Origin: VAZQ01 sp963739385
GTDB taxonomy: Bacteria > Pseudomonadota > Alphaproteobacteria > Rhizobiales > Xanthobacteraceae
Reading direction: 5' to 3'
NCBI GenBank assembly: GCA_963739385.1
Contig: CAVUAI010000025.1
Location: forward strand, 124,001 to 188,000
DNA: 64,000 nucleotides
In this document: positions 1-7,733 of the stretch, piece after piece
Layout of the letters: every line of letters starts with the position of its first letter
Numbering within the stretch: the first letter of the stretch is position 1
The notes under the pieces: model-generated
Databases searched by the model: none
Told to the model about the DNA's origin: nothing
Seen by the model: the letters and a program-made list of their open reading frames with translations, nothing else
Program-made: the position numbers and the translations under genes

Positions 1-619
1 CGAATGATGCGCCCTGGAAGGGCGCGCGTTGGAAGATCGCGGCATAGTGATAGGGCGGCAGCTCCACCAGCTGTGAGAATTTCGGGCCTGCGGGCTCGAC
101 CGCCGAGATCGTCTGTTCCGGCGTGATCCGCAGCTCGGTCGCGGGTCCGCGCGGCTCGTCCAGGATCGTCGTTTCCTCCCGCGGGCGGCGGTGCCAATTG
201 ACCACGGCAAAGCGCCCGCCCGGCAGCAGGATCGCGTGCACGGCGCGAGCCAATCGTGCCTTGTCGGGAACGCCGTGAAACGCATTGGCCAGGAAAACGA
301 AATCGACCGCGTGAGGCACCAGCCTGGTCAGATCGCAGGCGTCCCCCGCGACGAACTCGCAATTGGTGACGCCGCTTTCGGCCAAGCGGCGGCGGGCCGC
401 ATCCAGCATACCGCGGTCGATGTCGATGGCGACGACGCGGCGGGCCCGCCTGGCGATCGGCAGGGTGAACCAGCCGTCGCCGGCGCAGAGGTCGACCACG
501 CTGCTGCCGGGAGAGACGCCGACGGCCGTGAGCACCCGTGCCGGATCCGGCCACAAGGCCTGCCACCAGCCGCCGGTCGGCATTTCGGTGCCTTCGAAAA
601 ATCCGGCAAGTGGTGCCAT
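1..619 (-). CDS. class I SAM-dependent methyltransferase (3' end cut by window edge)
   Basis: About 206 codons can be read on the minus strand from an ATG at 619 to the window edge without a stop, so the C-terminus is missing. Translation shows a class I Rossmann methyltransferase. Motif I is VVDLCAGDGWFTLPIA (glycine-rich SAM loop), followed by an acidic strand end (VVAIDIDRGML). A post-I region (DFVFLANAFHG) and a late strand (LLPGGRFAVVNWHRRP) complete the fold. The substrate cannot be told from sequence; small-molecule methyltransferases of this kind are usually cytoplasmic. It is transcribed away from the UbiK-like gene across a 193 bp gap. The fold is confident; the function is open. 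Confidence 0.8.
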   Translation of the reverse strand, partial: MAPLAGFFEGTEMPTGGWWQALWPDPARVLTAVGVSPGSSVVDLCAGDGWFTLPIARRARRVVAIDIDRGMLDAARRRLAESGVTNCEFVAGDACDLTRLVPHAVDFVFLANAFHGVPDKARLARAVHAILLPGGRFAVVNWHRRPREETTILDEPRGPATELRITPEQTISAVEPAGPKFSQLVELPPYHYAAIFQRAPFQGASF

Positions 620-812
620 CGCACACCTCGCCCATGACTGCGAGCGCGGCGTGGCCACGGCCCGCTGCCGACGCTGCGCTTTTGCGCGCGCTTGATGCGG
701 GCAGCGGGGGAGCGAAGTCAATGACCGAACCATGGCCGGCATCGGGGGTTGCGGGCGGCACGATCCGTCACCATTGTTCGGGCAGGCGTTCGATCCCAAC
801 CCGAGACCAGCG

Positions 813-1076
813 ATGACCCAGACCACCAACCGTTTCTTCGACGAGATGGCGCGGCTGATGAACGACGCGGCCGGCGTCGCCTCCGGCGTACGGCGCGAGT
901 TCGATACCGTCTTCCGCAACCAGGCCGATCGCATCCTGCGCGAGCTCGACGTGGTCCAGCGGGAGGAGTTCGAGGCGGTCAAGGAGATGGCGCGGCTCGC
1001 GCGCGAGGAGGTCGAGGCGCTCAAGGTGCGCGTGGCCGCGCTCGAAGCCCGGCTCGGTCCCGGCGGCACGCCGTAA
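813..1076 (+). CDS. UbiK-like accessory factor (BMFP family)
   Basis: An 87-residue protein from the ATG at 813; an in-frame upstream start at 732 would add 27 residues of poor conservation. It begins MTQTTNRFFDEMARLMNDAA and ends in a long charged helix (EEFEAVKEMARLAREEVEAL, then RVAALEARL). That is the layout of the BMFP/YqiC family: a short amphipathic start followed by a trimeric coiled coil. In enterobacteria the homologue UbiK helps aerobic ubiquinone synthesis and lipid association of the Ubi complex. That role is family knowledge and is not shown here. It lies upstream of the rplY-pth-ychF group in the same orientation. Confidence 0.8.
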   Translation: MTQTTNRFFDEMARLMNDAAGVASGVRREFDTVFRNQADRILRELDVVQREEFEAVKEMARLAREEVEALKVRVAALEARLGPGGTP

Positions 1077-1260
1077 ACATCTGCATGCTCTTCGTTTTTT
1101 AGCGCGCCTGCGGCGCTCCCGGCTTCCTTGTCTTTCACCGGCGCGCTCGCTATAAGCGCGCCGAACCAAAGCGACCGCCGCGACCCAGACACCCCTGGAG
1201 GCATAGCGCGGTACTCATGGCCGCTCCGGCGGCCGTTTCGTTTCAAAAGGATGTGCAGTC

Positions 1261-1995
1261 ATGGCGACCGTCAAGGAGATGAAGGCGGCGGCGCGCTCGG
1301 GGGCCGGCAAGGGGGCCGCCCGTGCCGAGCGCCGCGCCGGCCGCGTGCCGGGCGTGATCTACGGCGATGGCAAGCCCCCGCTCAACGTCTCGGTCGATCA
1401 CGCCGAGCTCAAGCAGCGCATCTATGCCGGCCACTTCCTCACCACGGTCTATGACCTCGACGTCGACGGCGCCAAGCACCGCGTGATCCCGCGCGACTTC
1501 CAGCTCGATCCGGTGAAGGACTTGCCGGTGCACGTGGACTTCCTGCGGCTGGGCGAAGGCGCGCAGATCCGGGTACGCATTCCCGTCCACGTCATGAATG
1601 CGGACCAGGCGCCGGGCGTGAAACGCGGCGGCACCGTCAACATCGTCACGCACGCGGTCGAGGTGGTGTGCGCGCCCGAGGACATCCCGGAATCCATCGA
1701 CGTCGACGTCTCTGGCCTCGAGATCAACTATTCGAAGCACCTGGACGAAGTCACGCTGCCGCCGAAGGTGCGCGTCGTCGGCCGGCTCGATCAGACACTG
1801 GTCACCATCGTGCCGCCGTCGGGCTATGCCGAAGAGATGAAGGCGGCCGCCGAAGCCGCCGCTGCTGCCGCCGCCGCCGCTGCTACTGCAGCGGCCGCCG
1901 GCGTTCCTGCCGAAGGCACGGCGGCCCCGGGCGCGGCGCCTGGTGCGCCCGCAGCCGCTCCCGCCGCCGGCGCTCCGGCGGCGGAGAAGAAGTAG
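1261..1995 (+). CDS. rplY: 50S ribosomal protein L25 (CTC/TL5 type)
   Basis: A 244-residue protein that binds 5S rRNA in the large ribosomal subunit. The N-terminal L25 domain is visible (EMKAAARSGAGKGAARAERR, then RVPGVIYGDGKPPLNVSVD), followed by the longer C-terminal TL5/CTC beta domain (HVDFLRLGEGAQIRVRIPVH). The last 45 or so residues are an Ala/Pro/Gly-rich low-complexity tail starting near residue 198, common in alphaproteobacterial L25 and probably disordered. The ATG at 1261 has AAGGAT a few bases upstream. The order rplY-pth-ychF, all on the plus strand, is a conserved translation-related arrangement and supports the call. Confidence 0.97.
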   Translation: MATVKEMKAAARSGAGKGAARAERRAGRVPGVIYGDGKPPLNVSVDHAELKQRIYAGHFLTTVYDLDVDGAKHRVIPRDFQLDPVKDLPVHVDFLRLGEGAQIRVRIPVHVMNADQAPGVKRGGTVNIVTHAVEVVCAPEDIPESIDVDVSGLEINYSKHLDEVTLPPKVRVVGRLDQTLVTIVPPSGYAEEMKAAAEAAAAAAAAAATAAAAGVPAEGTAAPGAAPGAPAAAPAAGAPAAEKK

Positions 1996-2093
1996 AGGGC
2001 CTCCTGTGATCGCTCGCGTGGGCGGGCGATCCAGTGTGGTTACCGGCGGTGGGGCAGGGCGCGTCGCGTTGATCTCCTGGTCCGCGTTTTCTC

Positions 2094-2120
2094 GTTGCCC
2101 GCGTGCGCGGGGCATGACGG
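2094..2120. repeat. REP-like hairpin upstream of pth
   Basis: The stretch contains GCCCGCGTGCGCGGGGC followed by atgacgg. Read on the minus strand it is a GTCATGCCC-type palindrome, like the hairpin at 41803-41822. Such short extragenic palindromes are scattered through alphaproteobacterial genomes. It sits 16 bp before pth and might also act as a weak processing or termination hairpin between rplY and pth. Confidence 0.5.
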
Positions 2121-2135
2121 CACGGACAAGATCCC

Positions 2136-2741
2136 ATGCTGCTCTTCGTGGGGCTCGGCAATCCCGGTTCGCGCTATGCCGGCAACCGACACAATATCGG
2201 TTTCATGGTCGTTGACGCGATCGCCAAGCGCCACGGCATCGGCCCGTGGCGCCGGCGCTTTCAGGGCGTGTCGGCGGAGGGACCGATCGGTGGCGAACGG
2301 GTGCTGCTGCTGCTGCCCGGCACCTATATGAACAATTCTGGCCGCGCCGTCGCGGAAGCCGCGCATTTCTACAAGCTCGGCGTGGCGGACATCGTGGTGT
2401 TCCACGACGAGATCGACCTCGCGCCCGCGAAGGTGCGGGTCAAGACCGGCGGCGGCGTTGCCGGCCATAACGGACTACGCTCGATCTCGGCTCATATCGG
2501 TAACGAGTATCGCCGCGTGCGCATCGGCGTCGGACATCCCGGCGTGAAGGATTTGGTTCATGGCCATGTGCTCAACGATTTCGGCAAGGACGAGCGGCCT
2601 TGGGTCGAGGCCTTGTGCACGATCATCCCCGACAACGCCGACCTGCTGGCGAAGGGACAGGACGCGAGCTTCCAGAACAAGGTTCACCTCGCCATGCAGG
2701 CCAAGGGATTCGGCGGCCCCCCGCCATCGGATGACCCGTAG
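2136..2741 (+). CDS. pth: peptidyl-tRNA hydrolase
   Basis: A 201-residue enzyme that cleaves the ester bond of peptidyl-tRNAs that drop off ribosomes, recycling tRNA in the cytoplasm. Family residues are in place: the N-terminal GLGNPG with its substrate-binding Asn, RHNIGF carrying the catalytic His, YMNNSG, the Asp-containing FHDEIDL loop and GGVAGHNGLRSI. Length matches the bacterial family (about 190-205). It lies 140 bp after rplY and about 80 bp before ychF on the same strand, the usual neighbourhood. Confidence 0.98.
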   Translation: MLLFVGLGNPGSRYAGNRHNIGFMVVDAIAKRHGIGPWRRRFQGVSAEGPIGGERVLLLLPGTYMNNSGRAVAEAAHFYKLGVADIVVFHDEIDLAPAKVRVKTGGGVAGHNGLRSISAHIGNEYRRVRIGVGHPGVKDLVHGHVLNDFGKDERPWVEALCTIIPDNADLLAKGQDASFQNKVHLAMQAKGFGGPPPSDDP

Positions 2742-2822
2742 CCGCAACCCCGGCGCCGCCTGATTGGCGCGCGGGGAAACGACGGCGCGACCGCGACCCG
2801 GACTTCACGCACAGGACATTGC

Positions 2823-3929
2823 ATGGGATTCAAATGCGGCATCGTCGGCTTGCCGAATGTCGGCAAATCGACGCTCTTCAACGCGCTGACCGAGACCGCG
2901 GCGGCGCAGGCGGCGAACTATCCGTTCTGCACCATCGAGCCCAATGTCGGCGAGGTGGCCGTGCCCGATCCGCGCCTCGTCCGGCTTGCGGAGTTGGCGA
3001 AGTCCGCGCAGATCGTGCCGACGCGGCTCACCTTCGTGGACATCGCCGGCCTCGTGCGCGGCGCCTCCAAGGGAGAAGGCCTGGGCAATCAGTTCCTCGC
3101 CAATATCCGCGAGGTCGATGCCATTGCGCACGTCGTGCGCTGCTTCGAGGATACCGACGTCACCCATGTCGAGAACCGCATCGACCCGATAGCGGACATC
3201 GAGACCATCGAGACCGAGCTGATGCTCGCCGATCTCGACAGCCTCGAACGCCGCATCGATGCGCTCGAGAAGAAGGCGAAGGGCGGCGACAAGGACGCCA
3301 AGGAGGCGCGCGAGACGCTCGATCTCGTCAACCGCGCGCTCACGCTGCTGCGTGCCGGCGAGCCGGCGCGGCTGGTCGAGCGCAAGGCAGAGGAGGAACG
3401 GGCGTTTCACATGCTCGGCCTCCTGACCGCGATGCCGGTGCTGTATGTCTGCAACGTCGACGAGGCCTCGGCCGCTACCAGCAATGCCTATTCCCGCGCG
3501 GTCGAGGCGCGCGCCAAGGACGAGGGCGCCGGCTGCGTCGTGATCTCCGCCAAGATCGAGGCCGAGATCGCGGTGCTCTCCCGCACGGAGCGCGCCGACT
3601 ATCTGGCGGCCATCGGGCTCGCGGAAGCGGGGCTCGACCGCTTGATCCGCGCCGGCTACGCGCTGCTCGACCTCGTCACCTATTTCACCGCCGGGCCGAA
3701 GGAGGCGCGCGCCTGGACGGTGACGCGCGGCAGCCGGGCGCCGCAGGCCGCCGGCGTCATTCACACCGATTTCGAACGCGGCTTCATCCGCGCCGAAACC
3801 ATTGCCTACGACGATTACGTTGCACTCGGCGGCGAGGCGGGCGCTCGTGACGGCGGCAAGATGCGGCTCGAAGGCAAGGACTATGTCGTCGCCGACGGCG
3901 ACGTCATGCATTTCCGGTTTGCGACCTAG
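2823..3929 (+). CDS. ychF: redox-regulated ATPase YchF (Obg-related)
   Basis: A 368-residue P-loop NTPase of the OLA1/YchF family. The G1 loop is GLPNVGKST, the G3 region is DIAGLVRGASKGEGLGNQFL, and the G4 position reads CNVDE in place of NKxD, the change that gives this family ATP preference over GTP. A coiled-coil insert follows (residues about 130-200), and a C-terminal TGS domain ends near VADGDVMHFRF. Family members bind ribosomes and modulate oxidative-stress and translation responses. It completes the rplY-pth-ychF block. Confidence 0.97.
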   Translation: MGFKCGIVGLPNVGKSTLFNALTETAAAQAANYPFCTIEPNVGEVAVPDPRLVRLAELAKSAQIVPTRLTFVDIAGLVRGASKGEGLGNQFLANIREVDAIAHVVRCFEDTDVTHVENRIDPIADIETIETELMLADLDSLERRIDALEKKAKGGDKDAKEARETLDLVNRALTLLRAGEPARLVERKAEEERAFHMLGLLTAMPVLYVCNVDEASAATSNAYSRAVEARAKDEGAGCVVISAKIEAEIAVLSRTERADYLAAIGLAEAGLDRLIRAGYALLDLVTYFTAGPKEARAWTVTRGSRAPQAAGVIHTDFERGFIRAETIAYDDYVALGGEAGARDGGKMRLEGKDYVVADGDVMHFRFAT

Positions 3930-3973
3930 CGCAGTCGCGCAGGCGTGTTCTGCCTTCGCTTACCTCGCCGCAT

Positions 3974-4267
3974 CTACATCTGGCCGCCGCGCTGGCGGAT
4001 GGCGCCGAGATGCTCGTTGATGCGGAACATGATCAGCACGAATTCGGAGATGATGCGCGCGAAGATTACCCCGATCACCATCCCGATCAGGCTGCCCAGG
4101 ATCCAGAACAGGCCGCCGAGCGGACTGAGCGCCATCAGTGTCAGCCCGGAGATCATCCCGGAGAGACCAAACAAAACCGAAATGCCGACCGCGAGCCAGT
4201 AGAAAATCTTGATGATCGAAGGCGTGATGAAGCGTTCCCACTGAAACAGGTCGCGAAAATCGAACAT
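3974..4267 (-). CDS. DUF4282 small membrane protein
   Basis: A 97-residue protein that starts MFDFRDLFQWERFITPSIIK, a start typical of DUF4282. Two hydrophobic segments follow (about residues 19-45 and 48-80), interrupted by a glycine-rich turn (SPLGGLFWILGSLIGMVIG). The C-terminus is polar (RINEHLGAIRQRGGQM) and probably cytoplasmic. GGGAGGACC lies just ahead of the ATG on the minus strand. Its function is unknown; the fold predicts an inner-membrane protein. It converges on ychF with a 44 bp gap. Confidence 0.8.
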   Translation of the reverse strand: MFDFRDLFQWERFITPSIIKIFYWLAVGISVLFGLSGMISGLTLMALSPLGGLFWILGSLIGMVIGVIFARIISEFVLIMFRINEHLGAIRQRGGQM

Positions 4268-4658
4268 GGGGGTCCTCCCTCCCGACGCCGGGGTGACGCC
4301 AACGACGTGACGCAGTTCGAGTCGCCCGATGGCGCGTCTCCGCTGTCCCCGCCAGCTTCAACGGCGCCGCCGCATCGTGTTGAACTCGCAGCAGGCGAAA
4401 AGAACACTGTACTGCGGCATCGCGATGGTCAAATCGAGGTCTCAAATCCCTTGTGGTTAATGCCGGCTTAACCGCGGTATGCCGCCGGTTGACCCCGCTG
4501 GAGGCGGCGTCTAGAGCATTGCTCCGGCTTTACTGAAAACTAGATATTCGAGGTTTGGTCGCGGGTTGTCGGCAGGCGCTGCGCACCCCCGTTCAATCCA
4601 GGCAGTCCGTCGCCGGGCACGCGGTCACGAACGGCGACCCGCAAAACGCAGGATCGTC
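4268..4658. other. intergenic stretch, no gene recognised
   Basis: About 390 bp between the DUF4282 gene and the first MaoC gene. The open frames here lack ribosome sites and family features. A segment near 4511-4540 (CTAGAGCATTGCTCC) resembles the start of a repeat common in Bradyrhizobium-like genomes, but the match is partial. The promoter for the MaoC pair is expected here; I could not place it. Confidence 0.4.
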
Positions 4659-5147
4659 GTGCCTCGCCTCCACTGGGAAGATTTCAGTCCGGGTCAGGTT
4701 ACCAAGTGCGGATCGCGCGTGGTCACGCGCGCGGAAATCGTCGCGTTCGCCGCCGAATACGATCCGCAGCCGATGCACCTCGACGAGCACGCGGCGCGCG
4801 CCACGCTGATGGGCGGCCTGGTCGCCTCGGGCTGGCACAGCTGCTGTATTCTCATGCGCATGCTGACCGACAGTTTGCTGCACGACGCGAGCTTCATGGG
4901 CGCGCCGGGCGTGGACGAAGTCAAATGGCTCGCGCCGGTGCGGCCGGGCGATCGCGTGACGGCGCGCGCCACCGTGCTCGAGACCCGGGCCTCGCGCAGC
5001 CGTCCCAATGTGGGCTTCGTCAAGTTTCGGTTCGAACTCCTCGATACGTCCGGCCGGACGGTGATGGTTCTGATCGTGAGCCCGATGTTCGGACGGCGGA
5101 GCGAGGACAACCTCCAAGGAACGCGCGGGACGCCGGTGCGGGCATGA
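4659..5147 (+). CDS. MaoC-family (R)-enoyl-CoA hydratase-like protein 1
   Basis: A 162-residue hot-dog protein from a GTG at 4659 (AGGA upstream; an in-frame start at 4566 would add 31 unconserved residues). The hydratase signature is clear: FAAEYDPQPMHLDEHAA gives the catalytic Asp and His, followed by ASGWH. A later stretch (VRPGDRVTARATVLETRASR) is the usual MaoC strand pair. Members hydrate (R)-specific 2-enoyl-CoA or dehydrate 3-hydroxyacyl-CoA. The downstream paralogue overlaps it by ATGA, so they are probably co-translated and may form a heterodimer. Confidence 0.88.
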   Translation: MPRLHWEDFSPGQVTKCGSRVVTRAEIVAFAAEYDPQPMHLDEHAARATLMGGLVASGWHSCCILMRMLTDSLLHDASFMGAPGVDEVKWLAPVRPGDRVTARATVLETRASRSRPNVGFVKFRFELLDTSGRTVMVLIVSPMFGRRSEDNLQGTRGTPVRA

Positions 5148-5617
5148 AGTTCTTCGAGGACATCCGCGTCGGCGAAACCTCCGATATCGGCCGTCACACT
5201 TTCTCGGTCGAGGACATCAAGAGCTTCGCCGCCCGTTTCGATCCGCAGCCGTTCCATCTCGACGAGGCCGCCGGCGCCGACTCACATTTCGGAGCGCTAT
5301 GCGCCTCGGGCTGGCACACCGTCTGCGTCTGGATACGCCTCCTGATCCTCTATCGCCGGCGCGAGGATGACGAGCGGCGCGTGCGCGGCGAAGCGGTCGC
5401 CCAGCTCGGGCCTTCGCCCGGCTTCCGCGATCTGCAATGGCTCAAGCCGGTCTATGTCGGCGACACGATTTCCTATGGGACCGAGGTGATCGAAGCGCGG
5501 CCTCTGAACAGCCGTCCCGGCTGGGGTCTGATTCTCTTGCGCAATACCGGCGTGAACCAGCGCGGAGAAACGGTGATCGCGTTCGTCAGCAGCGCCTTCG
5601 TCGAGCGCCGGGCGTAG
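5144..5617 (+). CDS. MaoC-family (R)-enoyl-CoA hydratase-like protein 2
   Basis: A 157-residue hot-dog protein whose ATG overlaps the stop of the preceding paralogue (ATGA at 5144-5147). It repeats the same signature: FAARFDPQPFHLDEAAG with catalytic Asp/His, then ASGWHT, and VGDTISYGTEVIEARPLNSR. Tandem MaoC genes often encode two-subunit hydratases that act in acyl-CoA breakdown or on mesaconyl/citramalyl-type CoA esters. The substrate here is not evident, because no acyl-CoA synthetase or dehydrogenase lies beside them. Confidence 0.88.
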   Translation: MKFFEDIRVGETSDIGRHTFSVEDIKSFAARFDPQPFHLDEAAGADSHFGALCASGWHTVCVWIRLLILYRRREDDERRVRGEAVAQLGPSPGFRDLQWLKPVYVGDTISYGTEVIEARPLNSRPGWGLILLRNTGVNQRGETVIAFVSSAFVERRA

Positions 5618-5848
5618 AGCAACAGCAGCCATGAGCGTCGCCTCCAGCCGGCGCTCGATTCACGCGCCGCCGCCTGGCGCGACGAGCGTCGTGCCGCTGC
5701 CGTCGCCTGCGGCGCGCACGCCCGTGCTGGCGCATCATCCCTGAGAGCGTCGCGTTGCGCTGCGTCAGCGTCGCCGCGTGCAAGCCGCCAGAGGAACAAT
5801 CTCGCGCGTCGCTCGTTGGGTCTGGGGTTGAGCCAGAGAGGAGCCACG

Positions 5849-6121
5849 ATGAGAACCATCGTATTAGCAATGACGACGGCTGCTGCCGTGCTGACGGCCG
5901 CGCCGTTGCTCGCCGGATCCGCCAGTGCCGGTCCCGACCAGCTCGCGCAGGTCGACGTCCGCATCGGTACGCCGCCCCCGGCGGTCGTGATCGATGAGCC
6001 GCGCCCGCGGCGCGGCGTGGTGATCGAAACCGAAGGTCGCCGGCGCGATTGCCGGTCCGTGACCGTCAGTGAGTGGCGTCGCGGCACCAAGGTGACGCGC
6101 ACCGAGCGGCAATGTGACTGA
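5849..6121 (+). CDS. small exported protein, function unknown
   Basis: A 90-residue protein starting at an ATG preceded by GGAG (7 bases away); the upstream in-frame start at 5816 lacks a ribosome site. A Sec signal peptide is clear (MRTIVLAMTTAAAVLTAAPL, ending at an ASA-like cleavage site). The mature part has a Pro/Arg-rich section (PPPAVVIDEPRPRRGVVIE) and a C-terminus with two cysteines (RRRDCRS, ERQCD) that could form a disulfide. I recognise no family. It is predicted periplasmic. Confidence 0.65.
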   Translation: MRTIVLAMTTAAAVLTAAPLLAGSASAGPDQLAQVDVRIGTPPPAVVIDEPRPRRGVVIETEGRRRDCRSVTVSEWRRGTKVTRTERQCD

Positions 6122-6155
6122 CGGCGAATTGGGATCGTGTTGATCGCAGCAAACT

Positions 6156-6185
6156 CGAGAATGGCCCCGGTCGGGGCCATTCTCG
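6156..6185. terminator. bidirectional hairpin between convergent genes
   Basis: A perfect 13 bp stem (CGAGAATGGCCCC paired with its complement) closes a 4-base loop, midway between two convergent genes ending at 6121 and 6194. The T-tract is weak on both sides (TATTG after the plus arm), so it may halt transcription from both directions with modest efficiency. Confidence 0.7.
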
Positions 6186-6193
6186 TATTGCCA

Positions 6194-6556
6194 TTACTTC
6201 ACCGCGTCTCTGACCCACTTGCTCACGGCCACCGGCAGCACGTCGAGATAGGGACCCATGAAGAACGCCTCGCCGTCGCCGAAATAGCGATCATAGGCGT
6301 CGATCATGGCCCGCACCTGGGCGCTGCACCCGGGCACGGCGTCGACGATCAGATCGCCGAGATCGACGTCGCGCTGGCCGAAGCGCGGATGGGCGCTGAC
6401 CTTGCGCGCGATGCACTCCGTCACCGAGTGCATCAGCGGCTGCATCGCGACGATCTTCTGCTGAGACGACAGCGCGGGTGCCGGGCCGGGCTGCACATTT
6501 GGGCCGGTCGCGACGTTCATGACGAACGCCGCCGCGGTAAGCGGTGCGAGAATCAT
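6194..6556 (-). CDS. small exported protein, function unknown
   Basis: A 120-residue protein with a short hydrophobic N-terminus (MILAPLTAAAFVMNVATG) that may be a signal peptide. The mature part carries two cysteines (VTECIARKV and VPGCSAQVRAM) and a tyrosine-rich centre (YDRYFGDGEAFFMGPYLDV). No motif of a known enzyme is visible. The two cysteines could form a disulfide in the periplasm. GAGAGGGACAAG precedes the ATG on the minus strand. Confidence 0.6.
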   Translation of the reverse strand: MILAPLTAAAFVMNVATGPNVQPGPAPALSSQQKIVAMQPLMHSVTECIARKVSAHPRFGQRDVDLGDLIVDAVPGCSAQVRAMIDAYDRYFGDGEAFFMGPYLDVLPVAVSKWVRDAVK

Positions 6557-6955
6557 GTCTTGTCCCTCTCCGGCCCCCGGAGCTTAGCTCGGTAGGGAAG
6601 AAGGTGCAGCCGGAAAGGCGCGGCGCGGAGCCTGGACCGGGCGGAAATCCTTCCGTTGTGTTGTCCAGGTGACATAGCATCGGCATGGCCGCTGGCCGGT
6701 CGGGTTCTCGCGGTCCCGGCCGTGCGGTCCTACCGGTACATGGTCGTTACATCGTCTGCTGCTGGTTGTCCGGCGTCTGCTGCTGGTTGTCCGGCGAGCG
6801 GGAGTGGTGGCCGACGTCACGGAGTAGCTGGCGACGTCTCGGAGGTGAAACCAAACGCCGCCTCCGGCGGTTGTGTCTGCAGACCAATCTCCGGAGGCGC
6901 GTCCCCGCGAGCGCGGATCGCGCGACAACCGGAGGCGTCACAACAGGAGGCGTCC
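6557..6955. other. intergenic stretch with short repeats
   Basis: About 400 bp between divergent genes. It holds a perfect 21 bp tandem duplication (6754-6795) and inverted GGCGG/CCGCC segments around 6848-6900. An open frame at 6656-6955 continues into the DUF1236 gene but lacks conserved sequence. The promoter for the DUF1236 gene probably lies here. Confidence 0.5.
6754..6795. repeat. 21 bp perfect tandem duplication
   Basis: Two adjacent identical 21-base units, 6754-6774 and 6775-6795, each beginning GTCTGCTGCTGGTTG. The unit length is a multiple of three, but no supported gene covers it. Confidence 0.95.
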
Positions 6956-7558
6956 ATGCACCGTGAGTTTTTGCGGACCGCGTCACTACTGCTGCTGCTG
7001 GGCGGCACCAGCGTGGCGCTGGCTCAACAGCCGTCGCCCCCGGCGGATGCGCAACAGCAGTCGCAGCAGGAAAAAGCCCAGCAGACTCAGTCCGGCAAGA
7101 CTGGAACGGTCGAGCCCAGTGCGCATGCCCCGACCGACAAGCCGGCGGCCAATGCCGTTTTCGTCAATGGCGCGCTGGCGGTTCCCGATGCGCCGGCGAA
7201 CAGCCAGACCGTGCCGGCGAAATTCTCCGCGCAGAACGCCGCCGACGACAAGCTCGTGACCTTGGCCTACACATTCAAAGCGCTTAGCGACGAGCAGCGG
7301 CGGGCGATCTATCAGGCGCTCAAGGACCAGCCGGCGGGACAGGCCTTCAACGCCGACATCGGGGTCGAGCTGCCGTCCGCGGTCGAACTGCACCCGATGC
7401 CGGCGGAGGTTGCGAACCGCGTGCCGCAGACCAGGGATTATCGCTACGCCGTCGCCGACAACCGCGTTCTGCTGGTCGCGCCGATTAACCGCGTGGTGGT
7501 GGGCGTCTTCCCCGATGCCAAGGCCATCGAAGCCGGCGAAGGCCGCCGCACGCCGTAG
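6956..7558 (+). CDS. DUF1236-type exported protein
   Basis: A 200-residue protein from an ATG with AGGAGG five bases upstream. A Sec signal peptide (LRTASLLLLLGGTSVALAQ) is followed by a Gln/Ser/Pro-rich, probably disordered stretch (residues about 23-65). The C-terminus has the DUF1236 signature: VPQTRDYRYAVADNRVLLV, then APINRVVVGVF. This domain is common and multicopy in Bradyrhizobium-like genomes and its function is unknown. A shorter relative lies at 16571. It is probably periplasmic. Confidence 0.75.
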   Translation: MHREFLRTASLLLLLGGTSVALAQQPSPPADAQQQSQQEKAQQTQSGKTGTVEPSAHAPTDKPAANAVFVNGALAVPDAPANSQTVPAKFSAQNAADDKLVTLAYTFKALSDEQRRAIYQALKDQPAGQAFNADIGVELPSAVELHPMPAEVANRVPQTRDYRYAVADNRVLLVAPINRVVVGVFPDAKAIEAGEGRRTP

Positions 7559-7733
7559 TTTCCTTGGTTCTTTGGGGCGATGATCCGGCACGCCAAGTCG
7601 GACGCGTCCTCGTGCGCGCAAGGATCGACCGCGCCGGCCGAAAGCGCGATTTCACGCGATTCCAAGCAGTAGTTTTGCCTGCGGCACCGGCAGCACCATC
7701 CATTCAGGTTCCGTTCAGCTACCGACCTCTAGG

